A stretch of 64,000 nt of DNA from Leishmania mexicana MHOM/GT/2001/U1103 (lineage: Eukaryota; Euglenozoa; Kinetoplastea; Trypanosomatida; Trypanosomatidae), in the NCBI RefSeq assembly GCF_000234665.1, contig NC_018322.1, positions 62,001 to 126,000 of the forward strand, read 5' to 3'. The translations under genes and the position numbers were made by a program. Each line of letters starts with the position of its first letter. Position 1 is the first letter of the stretch. Of this stretch, positions 47,808 through 58,832 are shown piece by piece. The notes below the pieces were generated by a model. That model ran no database searches, had not been told where the DNA came from, and saw nothing but the letters and a program-made list of their open reading frames with translations.

Positions 47808-49190
47808 TCACTGCTGGAGATGTCGTGAAACATGGTGTCCTGAGGGGACAATTTCCACGAGTTCGCTGTCTTGCAAGCAGAGCACAAGCACGAGAGCGTG
47901 TTCCTCAGTGCTGGCCCCCGACGTGCTAGTTCCACTCCAGCCGTAGGCACCAACGGAGGAGCACCACGAAGCAAAGATCACGTATGGCGCCTCGTAGGTG
48001 TTAGCGAGATCCATGGCAAGTCGCGGAATGTACTGCGCCGCGTCCGTCACGGATGCCAACGGCTCCTGCGCCTTCGTCCTGCGCAGCTGCGCCATACAAC
48101 CACGGAGGTCAGATGGTAGGGGATCATCCACAGAGGGTGAGGCGGCAGCTGCACCCACCGCGGCACGAAGCGCTGCTTGCGGCATCGATGTTGTCTGTAG
48201 CAATTCCTCCCATGCATCAAGGCCTGACTTTCCGCTGCGCCACCGCTCCGTCGGCGGGCGCTTCAGCTCCGCGGCGTCCACGGCAGCCGACCACTTGCGA
48301 GTCGCGTTCTCCGACACGAAGACAAAGAGAGGGTCTTTGGCCCCGTCATCGCCCTTACTACTTGCTGCCGCCACCGCCGCCGCTCTCTCCCGCAGTCGCT
48401 CCGGAGCCGGGAGCGTGTGCACACGCAGGACGCGTAGAGACTGCTGGTGTCGATCGCCCATCAACGCGCGTCGGTTCGACTGCCAGGTGGCGGGCAGAAT
48501 GAGCAGTTGTCTGTCATCCTCTGTGTCCTCAGACCCAGCGCCGCCCGCAAGAGAGGCAAACACGCATGTTGGGTATACCGAACCCAGCGTCGCGATCCAC
48601 TCCTTCAGCATTCCACTGGCCGCCAAGCGTGACGGAGCGGAGATGAGGGTGAAGTCGCCGACGGCGAAGTAGTACTGCCACCGAGGTACCAGGGAAAGCA
48701 ACTGCTGCTCCCTCTCGGCCCGTGACGGTACACGATCGAGAGTTCCGCCATGCAGCAGCTCTGCGTCGGCGTCTGTTAGTCGAAGAACAGCCACGGACAC
48801 GCTCTGCGCCACCGCAGAGGTGAAGAAAGTCGGTCCTGCGGACGATGAGGCATCAGCAGTGCTGTGAAGACGTCGCAAGACGGCCTCGGTCCGCTGCTGC
48901 ACCTCGCGCGTGCCAGTATTTCCGCACCACGCGATAACGAGCACGTAGATAAAAAACGCCGTTGCCACTGCAGCGGTGTGACGATCCGCCAAGTACTGAA
49001 TAATGTGCCATGCGGAGACCATGGTTTTGGGGACTACAGATACGTGGGTGCGTTTCCATGCGCCTGCGCGACGCCTGAAGGTCAGCGCGCTCCCGAGCGA
49101 CGCGGCAGCCAAGCGAGAAAGGGGACAAACGTTCGAGGGCCTAGCACGCAATCTCGCAGCAGCAGCAGCAAGGATCTGCACGCCCTCCAC
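47808..49190 (-). CDS. hypothetical protein with one N-terminal membrane anchor
   Basis: The longest frame gives 460 aa. A single strong hydrophobic segment (TAAVATAFFIYVLVIAW) lies at residues 72-88, followed by about 370 soluble residues rich in Ala, Leu, Arg and Ser. There is no second clear membrane segment. Met57, at 49022, would give a 404-aa protein with the anchor near its N-terminus, a typical signal-anchor layout, and is a plausible true start. The first 56 residues are Arg/Ala-rich and could instead be a mitochondrial presequence or untranslated. I do not recognise the family. Codon use across the frame is gene-like. The small mitochondrial-like protein gene at 49694 lies 0.5 kb upstream. 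Confidence 0.83.
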   Translation of the reverse strand: MEGVQILAAAAARLRARPSNVCPLSRLAAASLGSALTFRRRAGAWKRTHVSVVPKTMVSAWHIIQYLADRHTAAVATAFFIYVLVIAWCGNTGTREVQQRTEAVLRRLHSTADASSSAGPTFFTSAVAQSVSVAVLRLTDADAELLHGGTLDRVPSRAEREQQLLSLVPRWQYYFAVGDFTLISAPSRLAASGMLKEWIATLGSVYPTCVFASLAGGAGSEDTEDDRQLLILPATWQSNRRALMGDRHQQSLRVLRVHTLPAPERLRERAAAVAAASSKGDDGAKDPLFVFVSENATRKWSAAVDAAELKRPPTERWRSGKSGLDAWEELLQTTSMPQAALRAAVGAAAASPSVDDPLPSDLRGCMAQLRRTKAQEPLASVTDAAQYIPRLAMDLANTYEAPYVIFASWCSSVGAYGWSGTSTSGASTEEHALVLVLCLQDSELVEIVPSGHHVSRHLQQ

Positions 49191-49693
49191 CCCTTCTTTC
49201 TCGTTTCTTTTCGCTGATTATGGATTCGAGTGTGACGGTGTGTGCCATCGCGTTTCCTGAGCGGCAAGTAAGCCGACGAGAGAGAGAAACAGAGGGAGGA
49301 GACCACGAAGGACGGCAAGTGCACGAGGAACGGCACGCATGTGCACCGCTGGCCCACCCACCACTACCCCACCAAGGTCGCCGCCGACGATTTTGCCCCC
49401 GCCTCGTCCGCCTGCTGTGGTGACACCCAACACACCGAAGCAGCCATGCGCCTTCTATTCACTCAAGCAAGACCAGGCGAGTCCCACACACGAGCAAGTG
49501 TGCCAGAGAACGACTTCTACTTGCCTATGCTGACGAGGTGTTTGCCCGCACTCCGTCCATGCGCTCTGCGCATGTCTCTCAGAAAGAGGCGCGGCACCGA
49601 TACACTAAAATCGCCCCGGGGGCAATTTGGCACACACAGATCCCATCCACTCACGCAGCAGCCAAGGCGCTCGCCACAGCTTCTCTCGTTTCC
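49191..49693. other. short intergenic region
   Basis: 0.5 kb between two hypothetical genes. A purine-rich plus-strand tract at about 49277-49313 could supply the acceptor region of the membrane-protein gene. Nothing else is seen. Confidence 0.5.
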
Positions 49694-50440
49694 CTACTTG
49701 AAATCGGCGTCGCGCAGAAGCCTGTGGCGCTGCCGTCGGACGTGTGCCGCGTAATCGTCGTCCTTGGCCGTGAGTTGCTCCTCCTCAGCCGGCTGCACGA
49801 ACGCCGGGCTCTTCGCAGAGCGCTCGTGCTGCATATCCTTCAAAATCTCATCCTTAACAAATCCCGGCACGCTAGGCGAAGAAAGCGTGTTCCCCGCCTC
49901 GAACCAGTAGTTCTCCCCTGTCGGGGTGCCGTCCTGCATGTAGAGCTTCGTCGACTGTTCCTCTGCGTGGGCACGGCGCAGTTTCTCGCTGGCGATGCCG
50001 CTCATGTAGTTGCCTAAACGGTCGGCAAACTGACTTTTCTGGTAGCGGGTGAGCTTCTCTGGTTCTTGGCCGCCCATCAGCCGACGTGCCTCGAGCAGGC
50101 ACTGCCGAAAATCGGACTCGTCGTGCATGATACTGCGGAAATAATCAGCAGACTCCTGCGACTGACGACCGCACTCGACGGAGCGCTGCACAAACGACAA
50201 GATCCACGCATCTGCGTCGTCGGGCTGCAAACTGTCGGTGGCTGCCGCCTTTGAAGAGGTGGACAAGGAGCAGGGAGACGGAGAAGCGGCGGGGTCAGTT
50301 GCACTGCTCGGCGTCCCATGAGGTGAGGGACTGGAGCCTGGTGAACTGACGCGCCCTTCTCGGAAGCAGCGTCTCGCAGCGCACGTAGCAAACAGCGTAG
50401 TCGCGCTCTGCGCTGCAAGGGCCAGGTGGATAGCACGCAT
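49694..50440 (-). CDS. hypothetical protein, probable mitochondrial import
   Basis: 248 aa from the ATG at 50440. The start MRAIHLALAAQSATTLFATC with the following AARRCFREGR is a plausible amphipathic, Arg-containing presequence. A Ser/Pro-rich linker comes next (about 35-75), then a mostly helical, charged domain containing RSVECGRQSQESADYF, YQKSQFADRLGNYMSG and the acidic PAEEEQLTAKDDDYA, with a basic end. The frame continues open upstream to 50857, but that part is Ser/Cys/Pro-rich with poor codon use, so I chose the internal Met. No family is recognised. It lies next to another small presequence-bearing protein (51316-51672). Confidence 0.75.
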   Translation of the reverse strand: MRAIHLALAAQSATTLFATCAARRCFREGRVSSPGSSPSPHGTPSSATDPAASPSPCSLSTSSKAAATDSLQPDDADAWILSFVQRSVECGRQSQESADYFRSIMHDESDFRQCLLEARRLMGGQEPEKLTRYQKSQFADRLGNYMSGIASEKLRRAHAEEQSTKLYMQDGTPTGENYWFEAGNTLSSPSVPGFVKDEILKDMQHERSAKSPAFVQPAEEEQLTAKDDDYAAHVRRQRHRLLRDADFK

Positions 50441-51315
50441 CGCGTTTCGCAACAGAAAGACTCCTCGAGTCCCGAGTGCTTGAAACGTGGAGAAAGAAAT
50501 AAAAAAGCGGATCAGCTCACAGGTGTGACACACGAGAATGGACACTGTGCGCGTGTGCAGTGCGGCCCGCCCGTCGCGTGCAGGGTTTTCGACAGGTGCC
50601 GCGACGAGAGAAAGAGGGAAGAGAGAGGTAGAAAACACCGAAAACGCGCTCTTAGACGCCACACGTCGCCAGCCTCCCTTCTGTAGCGGATGTCTACCCA
50701 TACAGATGTGTCGTGCGCCATTGCGAGGCAAGCGCACGCAGAGCAACGTTGGCGGAAAGGGGGGAGATGAACAGAGCACGCGGCAAGTGATGAGCGTTGT
50801 AGAAGGTGCGTCAGACGCGGGGGGTGCGGAGATGGAAATTCGTCTGCCACACCCCATTTCGCCACCCTGCGCTATTCTCCATCACTGAAGACGCACGGCG
50901 AACCACCACCTCCAACGCAGATCGGGGCAGAGAGTACCACTTCGCCCATTGTGAGAGAACACACACCCACACGGCCGTCCAACGTTCCGGATGCCGAGAC
51001 GACACCAAAAAAAAAGTAACGAAAGCGCTAATGCCCGCGAGCTCACACGCACGGCACACCGTCCATTCCAACGTCGACCGTGGAAGAGGCCGCCTCGAGA
51101 TTGCGCCGCTTCCTCTCTCTGTGGTTCCGTGCGGCACCGCACAGCGCTGGAGTCGGCAAAGACACCGGAGAGAAGCAACAACGAAAAAAAAAACGAAAGA
51201 AAAATCGAGCACTGCCGACGCAATGCGTGTTTCAACAAGAGAGACCGGGAGCTCACCGCCTGCATACGTGCGAGCCCTCTTCCCACCCCCACCTCGCCTC
51301 CCTTCCTCTGTCACG
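50441..51315. other. intergenic region between two small hypothetical genes
   Basis: 0.9 kb. An open minus-strand frame running 50811-51584 overlaps the next gene in another frame and lacks gene-like composition, so it is treated as a shadow. The rest is unremarkable spacer. Confidence 0.5.
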
Positions 51316-51672
51316 CTACTCGCGAAGAGACAGATGGGTGGGAGAGACGTTGTACTTGTACACGTACACATCGGGTCGATGGTGCGCACGGTACGCTTCA
51401 ATCTCCTCCTCAAAGTACGGCTCACTTTGAAAGCTGACGGGCAGCGGATCGTTGAAGTTGGAGCGCGACAGCTTGGCAAATGCGCCAACCCTCTTTTCCG
51501 TCGTGTGCGGCGCCCACGAGACGCGGCGGGCGTGACTGACAGCCTCCTTGCTGAAGAAATCCTCTGTGCGAACACTGAGAGCACGAGAAGGCATGCGTAA
51601 TGCTGGAGACACCACGACGACGCCAGCCGTGCGCCTGGTCGCCGCAGCGAGAAGACGCAGACCTCCTAGCAT
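51316..51672 (-). CDS. small hypothetical protein, probable mitochondrial import
   Basis: 118 aa from the ATG at 51672. The N-terminus MLGGLRLLAAATRRTAGVVV is rich in Leu, Ala and Arg and lacks acidic residues, as in trypanosomatid mitochondrial presequences. The mature part has TEDFFSKEAVSHARRVSW and an aromatic, Tyr-rich tail (PDVYVYKYNVSP). Codons are G/C-ending as in true genes. An in-frame ATG at 51717 would add 15 residues ahead of the presequence and is less likely. It could be a subunit of a mitochondrial complex, but no family is recognised. Confidence 0.7.
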   Translation of the reverse strand: MLGGLRLLAAATRRTAGVVVVSPALRMPSRALSVRTEDFFSKEAVSHARRVSWAPHTTEKRVGAFAKLSRSNFNDPLPVSFQSEPYFEEEIEAYRAHHRPDVYVYKYNVSPTHLSLRE

Positions 51673-52778
51673 TTCTTGCAGGCGCCCGCGTGGAACGGTG
51701 GTGTCGTAGTGGTGCACGAGACGACTGAGAAGAGCACTGCTGCGGCAAAGATGAGCTCACGAGTGAAGTTCCAAAGTACGAAAGCAGAAGGAGAACAGGT
51801 GGAGAAGCGAGGGTGGCAGTAGAGCGGCAGTGCAGGCGACACGTGTCCACTACCTCTGGCAAGGGGAATCATCTGCTGCAAAACAATGGACGTGCCGGCT
51901 GCACACAGGGCGAGGAGTCGCTGCTCTTGAACCAGCAGCTGGTGGTGTTCCTTACCGCCCTCAAGTCAACCTGCTGACACCATCTTGGGCGTGCGTATAT
52001 CTCTGGTATTTTGGGGAAAAAGGAGGAGGGGGCGGTTACTCTGACTTCAAGCGGACTGCTCAGCGCAAGGCAAGTCAATAGCGGGCTTGGTCGCAGTACC
52101 ACTCGCACCGCTGTGCCACGCGACATACGAGTGCATCGGCGTGGGACCGACAACTCGTCGACTTCTTCGCCGATGTCTTTGCTCGCTCGCTCTGCCACTC
52201 CGTCTACCACCCCTTACTTTCTGATGAAGCACGTTCGCACGCAGACGTGAAAGCGACTCCTTGCGATGAGCGCGCCGTGCAGTAGCGAGACAGCAAACAG
52301 GAAAGACGCACATCCACACGCACACGCAGCGGCAGAACAAGCTACACGACGGAAAGAGAGGCAAACACGGAGAGAGCAGACACGCCCCCACATGCGAGAG
52401 ACTCTCTCACGTGAGGACGCGCGCTTCCGCGTGTGAGTCCGCCGGGGAGCTGTGAAGAAACAGGTGAGGCGACAAGAGATAAATAAGAGAAAATCCACAC
52501 GCAGGAGGCGCGTAAGAGTGTAACCAGAGAGAGCGAGCAGGTACAGTCGTAGCGGGCGTGGCTGCGGATGGGCAGAGCAAGGATGGAAACAACAATAAAC
52601 GAGGATGATGCTGGCAACGAGGGCAGAGGCAATCAAAGATAAAAGAAGGCAGCAAAACTTCGCGGTGAATCGGATACGGATCGTGCCCAAGAGGTCGTGG
52701 CGGGCGTGAGTCAGAGAGTTGTGGAGAAGGAGAGGTGAGAAGCTGTACGTATTGCCAGTACGGTAGGGTCATCAAACA
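51673..52778. other. upstream flank of the small mitochondrial-like gene
   Basis: 1.1 kb between the 51316-51672 gene and SIDER copy 3. Composition is mixed, with pyrimidine-rich minus-strand stretches near 52400-52700. No gene is seen. Confidence 0.5.
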
Positions 52779-53346
52779 CCCCTCATGACAGGGGAGGGAC
52801 ACACACCTCGGCGCGTGGCATCTCAGGGCCCCAGCGACCCCCGCACTCTCTCTGTGTGTGGGTCTGGGGGGAAGCCAGCGCAGCCCTCCTATATCCCTGC
52901 CACATGCCGAACCACTTCGGGTGGTGACAGGGCCAGGTGCCTACGACGTAGAGGGGTGGCGAGTGCGACGCATCCCTGCTGACGTCGGCGGTCGTGCCCT
53001 GGACGGCGGTGCGTCGGGGCGACCTGCGACTGTGAACAGGTCTGTGCCGTCCACATGATGGGCAGCGTGCCCACGTGACTCGAGCGTACGTCTCACCCAC
53101 GGCGGTGACACTGCCCGCTGGTGAGGGAAGCGGCTGTGAGGCGCGGGGTGGTGGGCGGAGATTGAGGCGCAGGCCGTGCTCAGATGACCGAGCCGGCGCA
53201 TTTGGTGTACTACGTGTGTTTTTCTACGGCTGCCTCGCACCACACGCGGGGGTGGGTGGGTGGGGGCCTGTGACGGGTCAGAGGGGTGTCGAGCAGGGTC
53301 GAGGATACGCTGCATGGCAGTGAATGACGATTAAGAAAAAGAAAAC
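52779..53346 (+). mobile_element. SIDER2-like degenerate retroposon, copy 3 (inverted)
   Basis: About 568 bp, the most complete copy. It begins CCCCTCATGACAGGGGAGGG at 52779 and ends in an A-rich tail at about 53333-53346 (TTAAGAAAAAGAAAA), which fixes its orientation as plus, opposite to the genes and to the other three copies. Apart from scattered changes near the 3' end it equals the reverse complement of copy 2. The size fits the roughly 0.5-0.6 kb expected for SIDERs. It lies about 5.5 kb downstream of GSK-3 and 1.1 kb upstream of the next gene. Confidence 0.8.
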
Positions 53347-56300
53347 CAAGGAAGTGCCACCACGTCCGGAGCAGGAGGGAGTAGAGGGGTGATGTGGGGG
53401 TCGCTCAGCAGAACGCGCAGCGGAGTGTTTCGAGGGCAAAGACGGAGAGAAAAGAGTGCGAGCAGCGACAGGTGTGAACGCGCCATGAAAGCTTCAGCTC
53501 GAAGACTGAAGTCCGTGGCGCATTGCATGCAAGGAGAATTCCAGTCACGCACTCGTACCGGCTTCAAGTCGACTACGCTTGTCGGCAGCCTTTGAGCGTG
53601 CGCACACAGCAGCCCCAGATGCAGGAATGCGTATGGGTACTCCCTGACAAGAGCAACGCGAGACCGCGCCTCGCACGCCTTCTCTTTCGCACAGAAAATG
53701 GGAAGGCGTGGCAAAGGCTCAAAGACGGCTGCAGGCGCCGGTACCGTTGGGGGAGAGTTGCGGTGCATCGCAAGAACCAGTGGAGAGAAGTAGCGTTGAG
53801 ACACCTTAGAAACGGAGATTCAGAGAGAGAGACCGCGCTACAGCAGGTTCCCTCGGCAGAGGCCTCACAAGCAAAGCGGAATGCATAGGTTGGTGACCCA
53901 CACGCTCTCTCCCTTCTGCCACCCCTTCCTTTTCTCCGCCCTTTAGACGCTTCTCTCCTGATCTTCCCTTGCGTGCGACACACACACGTACACACACACA
54001 CACCAACCTCCAGCGACTTCGCTTTGCGATCCGTCACAGCTTCCCCTTTGTCGAGACATGATGAGTCTCGCATTGCCTGCCCGACCCCCTCCCTGGGGCG
54101 GGGGGGTGATGGTGCGTCTTGAGCACCTCACGGCGTGTTCTGCTTGCTTCTCGTGGAGAGGTATTACATGGGTGCGTGTGCGTGTGTGTGTGTGTGTTGT
54201 TGCTGCTGCTCTTACGTTTCAATTTTTCTTTGTGTGTGTTCTTCACCAGTGCGTGCGCGTCTGCCATTCGTGTTGCGTTGGCATGTCTGTGTATCTCTGT
54301 CTGGGCGTGTGCGTGCTCTCTCCTGATATCGCTCTTTGCGAGACAACACGCATGGGAATGCTGCGACTCCTTTACTTTGGCGTCGATGCAGACGCTGGCG
54401 CTGTGCACTTTCTTTTCTCCGGATGCCGCCCGTCCCCCTCCCTCTCCCTCCTCCACACTGCCCTCTTCTCTTTCCCTAATGTCCGCGTGCCTCGCTGGCG
54501 TGTCCATCCTGTGTCAATCCTCAACGGCAAGAGAAACTACGGAGGAGGGCGGGACAGCCATGTGCACAGGGGTCGTTGATATTACGGAAGAGGGGAGAAA
54601 CTTTCAGGAGTGGTGGCGTCTTGCAGTGGTGTTCAAAAACTGAAGTAATTACGGCACACCGACGTCACTCCCGTGCCCTGCTTTGGGGTCCGTGTGTGTA
54701 TGTGTGGGGGGGGGGGGGTGGCGGCTGCGGGGGGTTCAGTGAAGATAGGACGTGCGCGTTGTGTGCGTCTCTCCTTCTTCGGCTCATGGTTCATCTCCCT
54801 CGCTTCACAGGACGGCGCATACATATAATATACGTGCGTGTGTGCGTGCATCGGTAGGGGGCGCGAGAGCGATAGCCAAGTAAGCGAGGACGTGGCACAA
54901 ACACCCAGGGAGGGGGAAAAATGACCGCGAAAGACTAAATCCACTTCACTTTTGGTGCCGTCGTGCGAGTGGTGGCGCGGATAATGTATGATCAGCGTGG
55001 GCGGTGACGACGGTGGGAGGGGATGAAGTGACATATCGAGAGAGAGAGACCAACAACAACGACAGGGGACGAAAAGCCGCACACGCATACAGGGGGGGGG
55101 GGCACCTACATCACAGTACAACGACACCCGGAACAAGACCAAAAAAAAAAGAAAAAAGCGCACCACAGGTGAGACGTGGAAAAAGCACACACCAGAGTGG
55201 CACCACACCACACCACACCACACCACGCACACAGCATCCCTACAGTAAAACAAACAACCACAGCAAGCGCAAGCACGGAAGTCGGAAAAAAAAGGTATTC
55301 TCGTAACACAGAAATCCCGCGCACACCCCGCACGGACACCGTCGGACATAGTCGCACGCCACCACAGGCGCCCACACGTGCACATAAACCCGCAAAATAC
55401 ACAGCAAAAGATGAGAGAAACAGCCAGCGAGCACCGCGTTCAGCCGGCGCAGTCGGGGGGAGGCAAACAACCAAAACGCACACGCGACACACACACACGG
55501 AACAACAACAATGAAAGAACAGAGAAAGACATAACGAATAATGCACCGCACACAAACAGAAAACAGGCACAACTACATACATTCTTATCATCTTTCGCAC
55601 GAGATCAGGGAGCGCAGAGGCCAGGAGAGAGGGAGGGCACAGAGAAAGAAGAGCAAGAATCTGGGCAACATCTTACGATCCCTACCCTTCCTCGGCTCTC
55701 AGCGCAGCTGCAATGCCACCTATTCCGCCCACGTGCATGCGCGCCTGCTCAGCCGCAGCGCACTCCTCGTCGCATGCGGCAATAAACACAAGGGGGAGGG
55801 GAGGTACAGCGAAAAGACGGCTGCGCACCTCTAACACTTCGCTTTCGACGCCCATTTTCTCCCCACCACCACCACCACCACTTCTCCGCCCTTCGCGCAC
55901 TCTCTCTTTCCCTCGTCACTTGTGTTTCTTCTTTTTCTTGGAAAGAAACCGAGGTGTACGCGCGCCCACACGCGCACCAAGAACAGCACAAATATATATA
56001 TATATAAAGAAAACGCTACCGAAAAAAAAGAAAGCCGCGACGCATGCATGCACACGCACACACGCGTATGTTCGATCCCTCACATGGGAGGATGAACAGT
56101 CCCGCACAAGCGCAATCTGCACCGTGCAGACGACCCGAGAGGGAAAGGGAGAGAGACAGACCATCGACGCCACGGCGCACATAAATAAATAAAGAAGGTT
56201 GAACAGGACATGAGAAAAATGGCACAAACAGACACCGACACAGACACCGACACAGAGACACAGAGAGGGAGGGTGCGGGAGAAACAGAAAACCACAAGAA

Positions 56301-58832
56301 ACGCACGGTCAAAAAACATACCGAAACAGTACAGAAGAAAAATCCCCTGCGCATCAGAAAGAGCGCGACGAGAGGGAGAGGGAGAGACAGAGAGCCGATG
56401 ACGCCACATCGACAACACATGACGAGACAACAAACACAAGAGAGAAAAAAATTAACACCGACAGACAGACACACAAAGAGGGAAAGAGAGCACCGCTGAT
56501 GCTAGCATGCCACGCGCTGACGTGCACAAGCGGAGACACGAAACCGAAAATGGCGTTCATCGCCTGGCGCACCTCTGTTTTGCTCTCTCGCTTGCCTTCT
56601 TGCACGCTTCTCATTATGTATTTCTTGTCCGCAATAGTACACTCACGCGCTCTCCCGGCTCTTCCTCGTCCCCATCCCCCCCTCTCCCCCTGAGTTATCC
56701 CCCCTTTGGCTGCTCCGAGGATATGCAGGTGTCTGTATGTGCATGACGCGCGGAAGATTAAGGGAGAGGATGTGACGCAACGTGGGGGAAGGGGGGAGGG
56801 AAGAGGAGAGCAGAGAAACGAGAGGAGCGCGGAGAGCGTGGCGGAGAGAGCGTTCGGCCATTTCGATTGTTCACGAGTTTTTCACCTGCTTTTTTTTTGC
56901 TCTGCTGTTCCTTCTGCGGAACAGCCAGTGAAGAGACTGAAGGCCTATCTATTCCTACAAATGAAAACCAACACATCGGGCAAAGTGGAACATGGTGAGA
57001 GGCAGAGGGGGTAGAGAGAGGACGGCACGACAGAACGCACGCAAAGATGCAGCGAAGAACGGTACCGAAGAGCGGAAAAAAAAGAAAAGAAAAAAGAAAA
57101 GAAAAGCCGCGCATACGTGGAGGGCACACGTGCAGGAGTGCTCATCAAGCGACATGCAGCCGTGCGCAGAGGGCGACTACCAGCGAGAGACGCAAAGAAA
57201 GCGCATTGAAGGAGGCAGCCGCCGTGCGTGCACAAGTTCATGCGTGTCATCAACGCGCTAGATGGATGAGGAGATAACCAAGGAGTGCAGATCACGGCTG
57301 CGAAATGGAGCGTGCAGCAACCGCCTTTCCGTTGACCACAGCGTATCGGCGCGAAAAGGAGGTTTCGTGCTAGTGTGGACGTCACTTGGTGTCTTCCCCT
57401 CCCCCCTCGTCAACCGCCTCTGTGCTTCGCACTCTACCCCTCTACTTGCTCCCTGCCTCCCCCTCCCCCTCTCTCTCTCCTTTGGATACTTCGAAGTGCT
57501 GCCGTTAAGAAGAAAAAAAACGTTTGTCTTTTGTTCCGTGCTGACCCCCTTTTTCATAGTTGCCCGTCTTTCATGTAATATATATATATATTACGTGTGT
57601 CCAAAAGAAGGACCGCCATACAACGTGCGTTGTGTTTTCTATTCGCGAGAGAGGGCTGTGATGGGTGGCTGTGCGGCTGTGTGCGTGTCGTCTGTCCGTG
57701 ACCCCTCTTCAACATGCTCGAGGCGATGGCGATCGCACGACTGGGGAAACCACGAGGAGGAGGCAGAGGGGGGGGCTATTGATGAGGCACACACTCATAC
57801 GTGTTCACACGCCCATAGACCTCACCCTCCTCCTCGCTCTCCGTGGACGACAGCACACCATACAGGACCGCCTGACTCACGACCTGCCTTTCGTCGCTGC
57901 CTTTTCCTCTTCGCGGTTTTCGTCCGTCATCGCCGGCATCCGGGCACGAGAACACACAGACAACAAAAGCTCACGCATACACAGGAAACGCGTTGCGCCG
58001 GGAGCACAGACGCCGCGGGCGCCGCTGTGTGCGTGGACTATGTTCTCAAGAGTCATGCCACGCTACAGCCGCAGACGGAAGCCATTTTGAAGACTCAACC
58101 GGTACATATCACCGGAGGGACGCCGGAATAGACGGCCGGAGATGTAGGAGCAGGACGTGTGCGTGCACACCCGCGCACATGTGCAGGTGCACTGTGGCAT
58201 TTTAAGAATGGGGCAAGGGAGAGGTAAGAGGCAGAGAGAGACGGAGAGCGGGGAGTGCACACACATACACGCACGCACTGGACCACGCGATCGAGATGCA
58301 CAAACGAAAAAAGTATATAGGGAGAGAGGCCACGTGCAACCGCCCCGAGGATCCTACAGACACAGACCTCATCCTTCACGAAAATGAAAAGAGGGCACGG
58401 TTATGTGCGCATGTTTGAACGAAACACACCAAGCAGAGGAGACGATACTTTCGGCGTGTCACATCGCTAAAATATCAGCACTCGTAAGCAAGAGCCTCTC
58501 TCAGCCACAGCTGTGAGTCATCAAGCAGGGTAGAGACGGAGGAATCGCCGAGGGATGCAGAGGCACCCACACAACAACAACAAAAAATCGCTGAAGAGGA
58601 AGCAACAGCTGCTCTCCTCCCCCAGAACCTTTTTCCTTGTCTACCGGCTTCTCCCGCTCTGTTTGCCGCTGCGCCACTCTTGGCACCGCTCACTTGACGT
58701 TTCCTCTCTGCCATCCGCTGTTTCTTTGGGCCTGCTGCAAGGGCTCTCTGCCGCCATCACGCGTCTTCTGCGTCTTTGGCACAGCCATGCGACCGACTCC
58801 CTCCATCAACTTCGCTTCACCACTCCCCCACT
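53347..58832. other. long 3' flank of GSK-3, no gene seen
   Basis: 5.5 kb of spacer in which strand bias alternates. The plus strand is C/T-rich at about 54425-54475 and 57395-57485, and purine-rich elsewhere. There is a run of 13 G at 54706-54718, five copies of CCACA at about 55203-55227, a dodecamer repeat (GACACCGACACA twice) at about 56231-56254, and a TA palindrome at 57575-57594. Open frames such as 57262-58131 plus show no domain and poor codon use. Confidence 0.55.
57575..57594. repeat. perfect 20-bp TA palindrome
   Basis: GTAATATATATATATATTAC is its own reverse complement and could form a cruciform in DNA or a hairpin in RNA. It lies about 1.24 kb downstream of the GSK-3 stop, within its possible 3' UTR. 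Confidence 0.6.

Noticed and set aside
57262..58131. 289-codon plus-strand frame
   Set aside because: Crosses a TA palindrome and mixed spacer; no domain and poor codon use.
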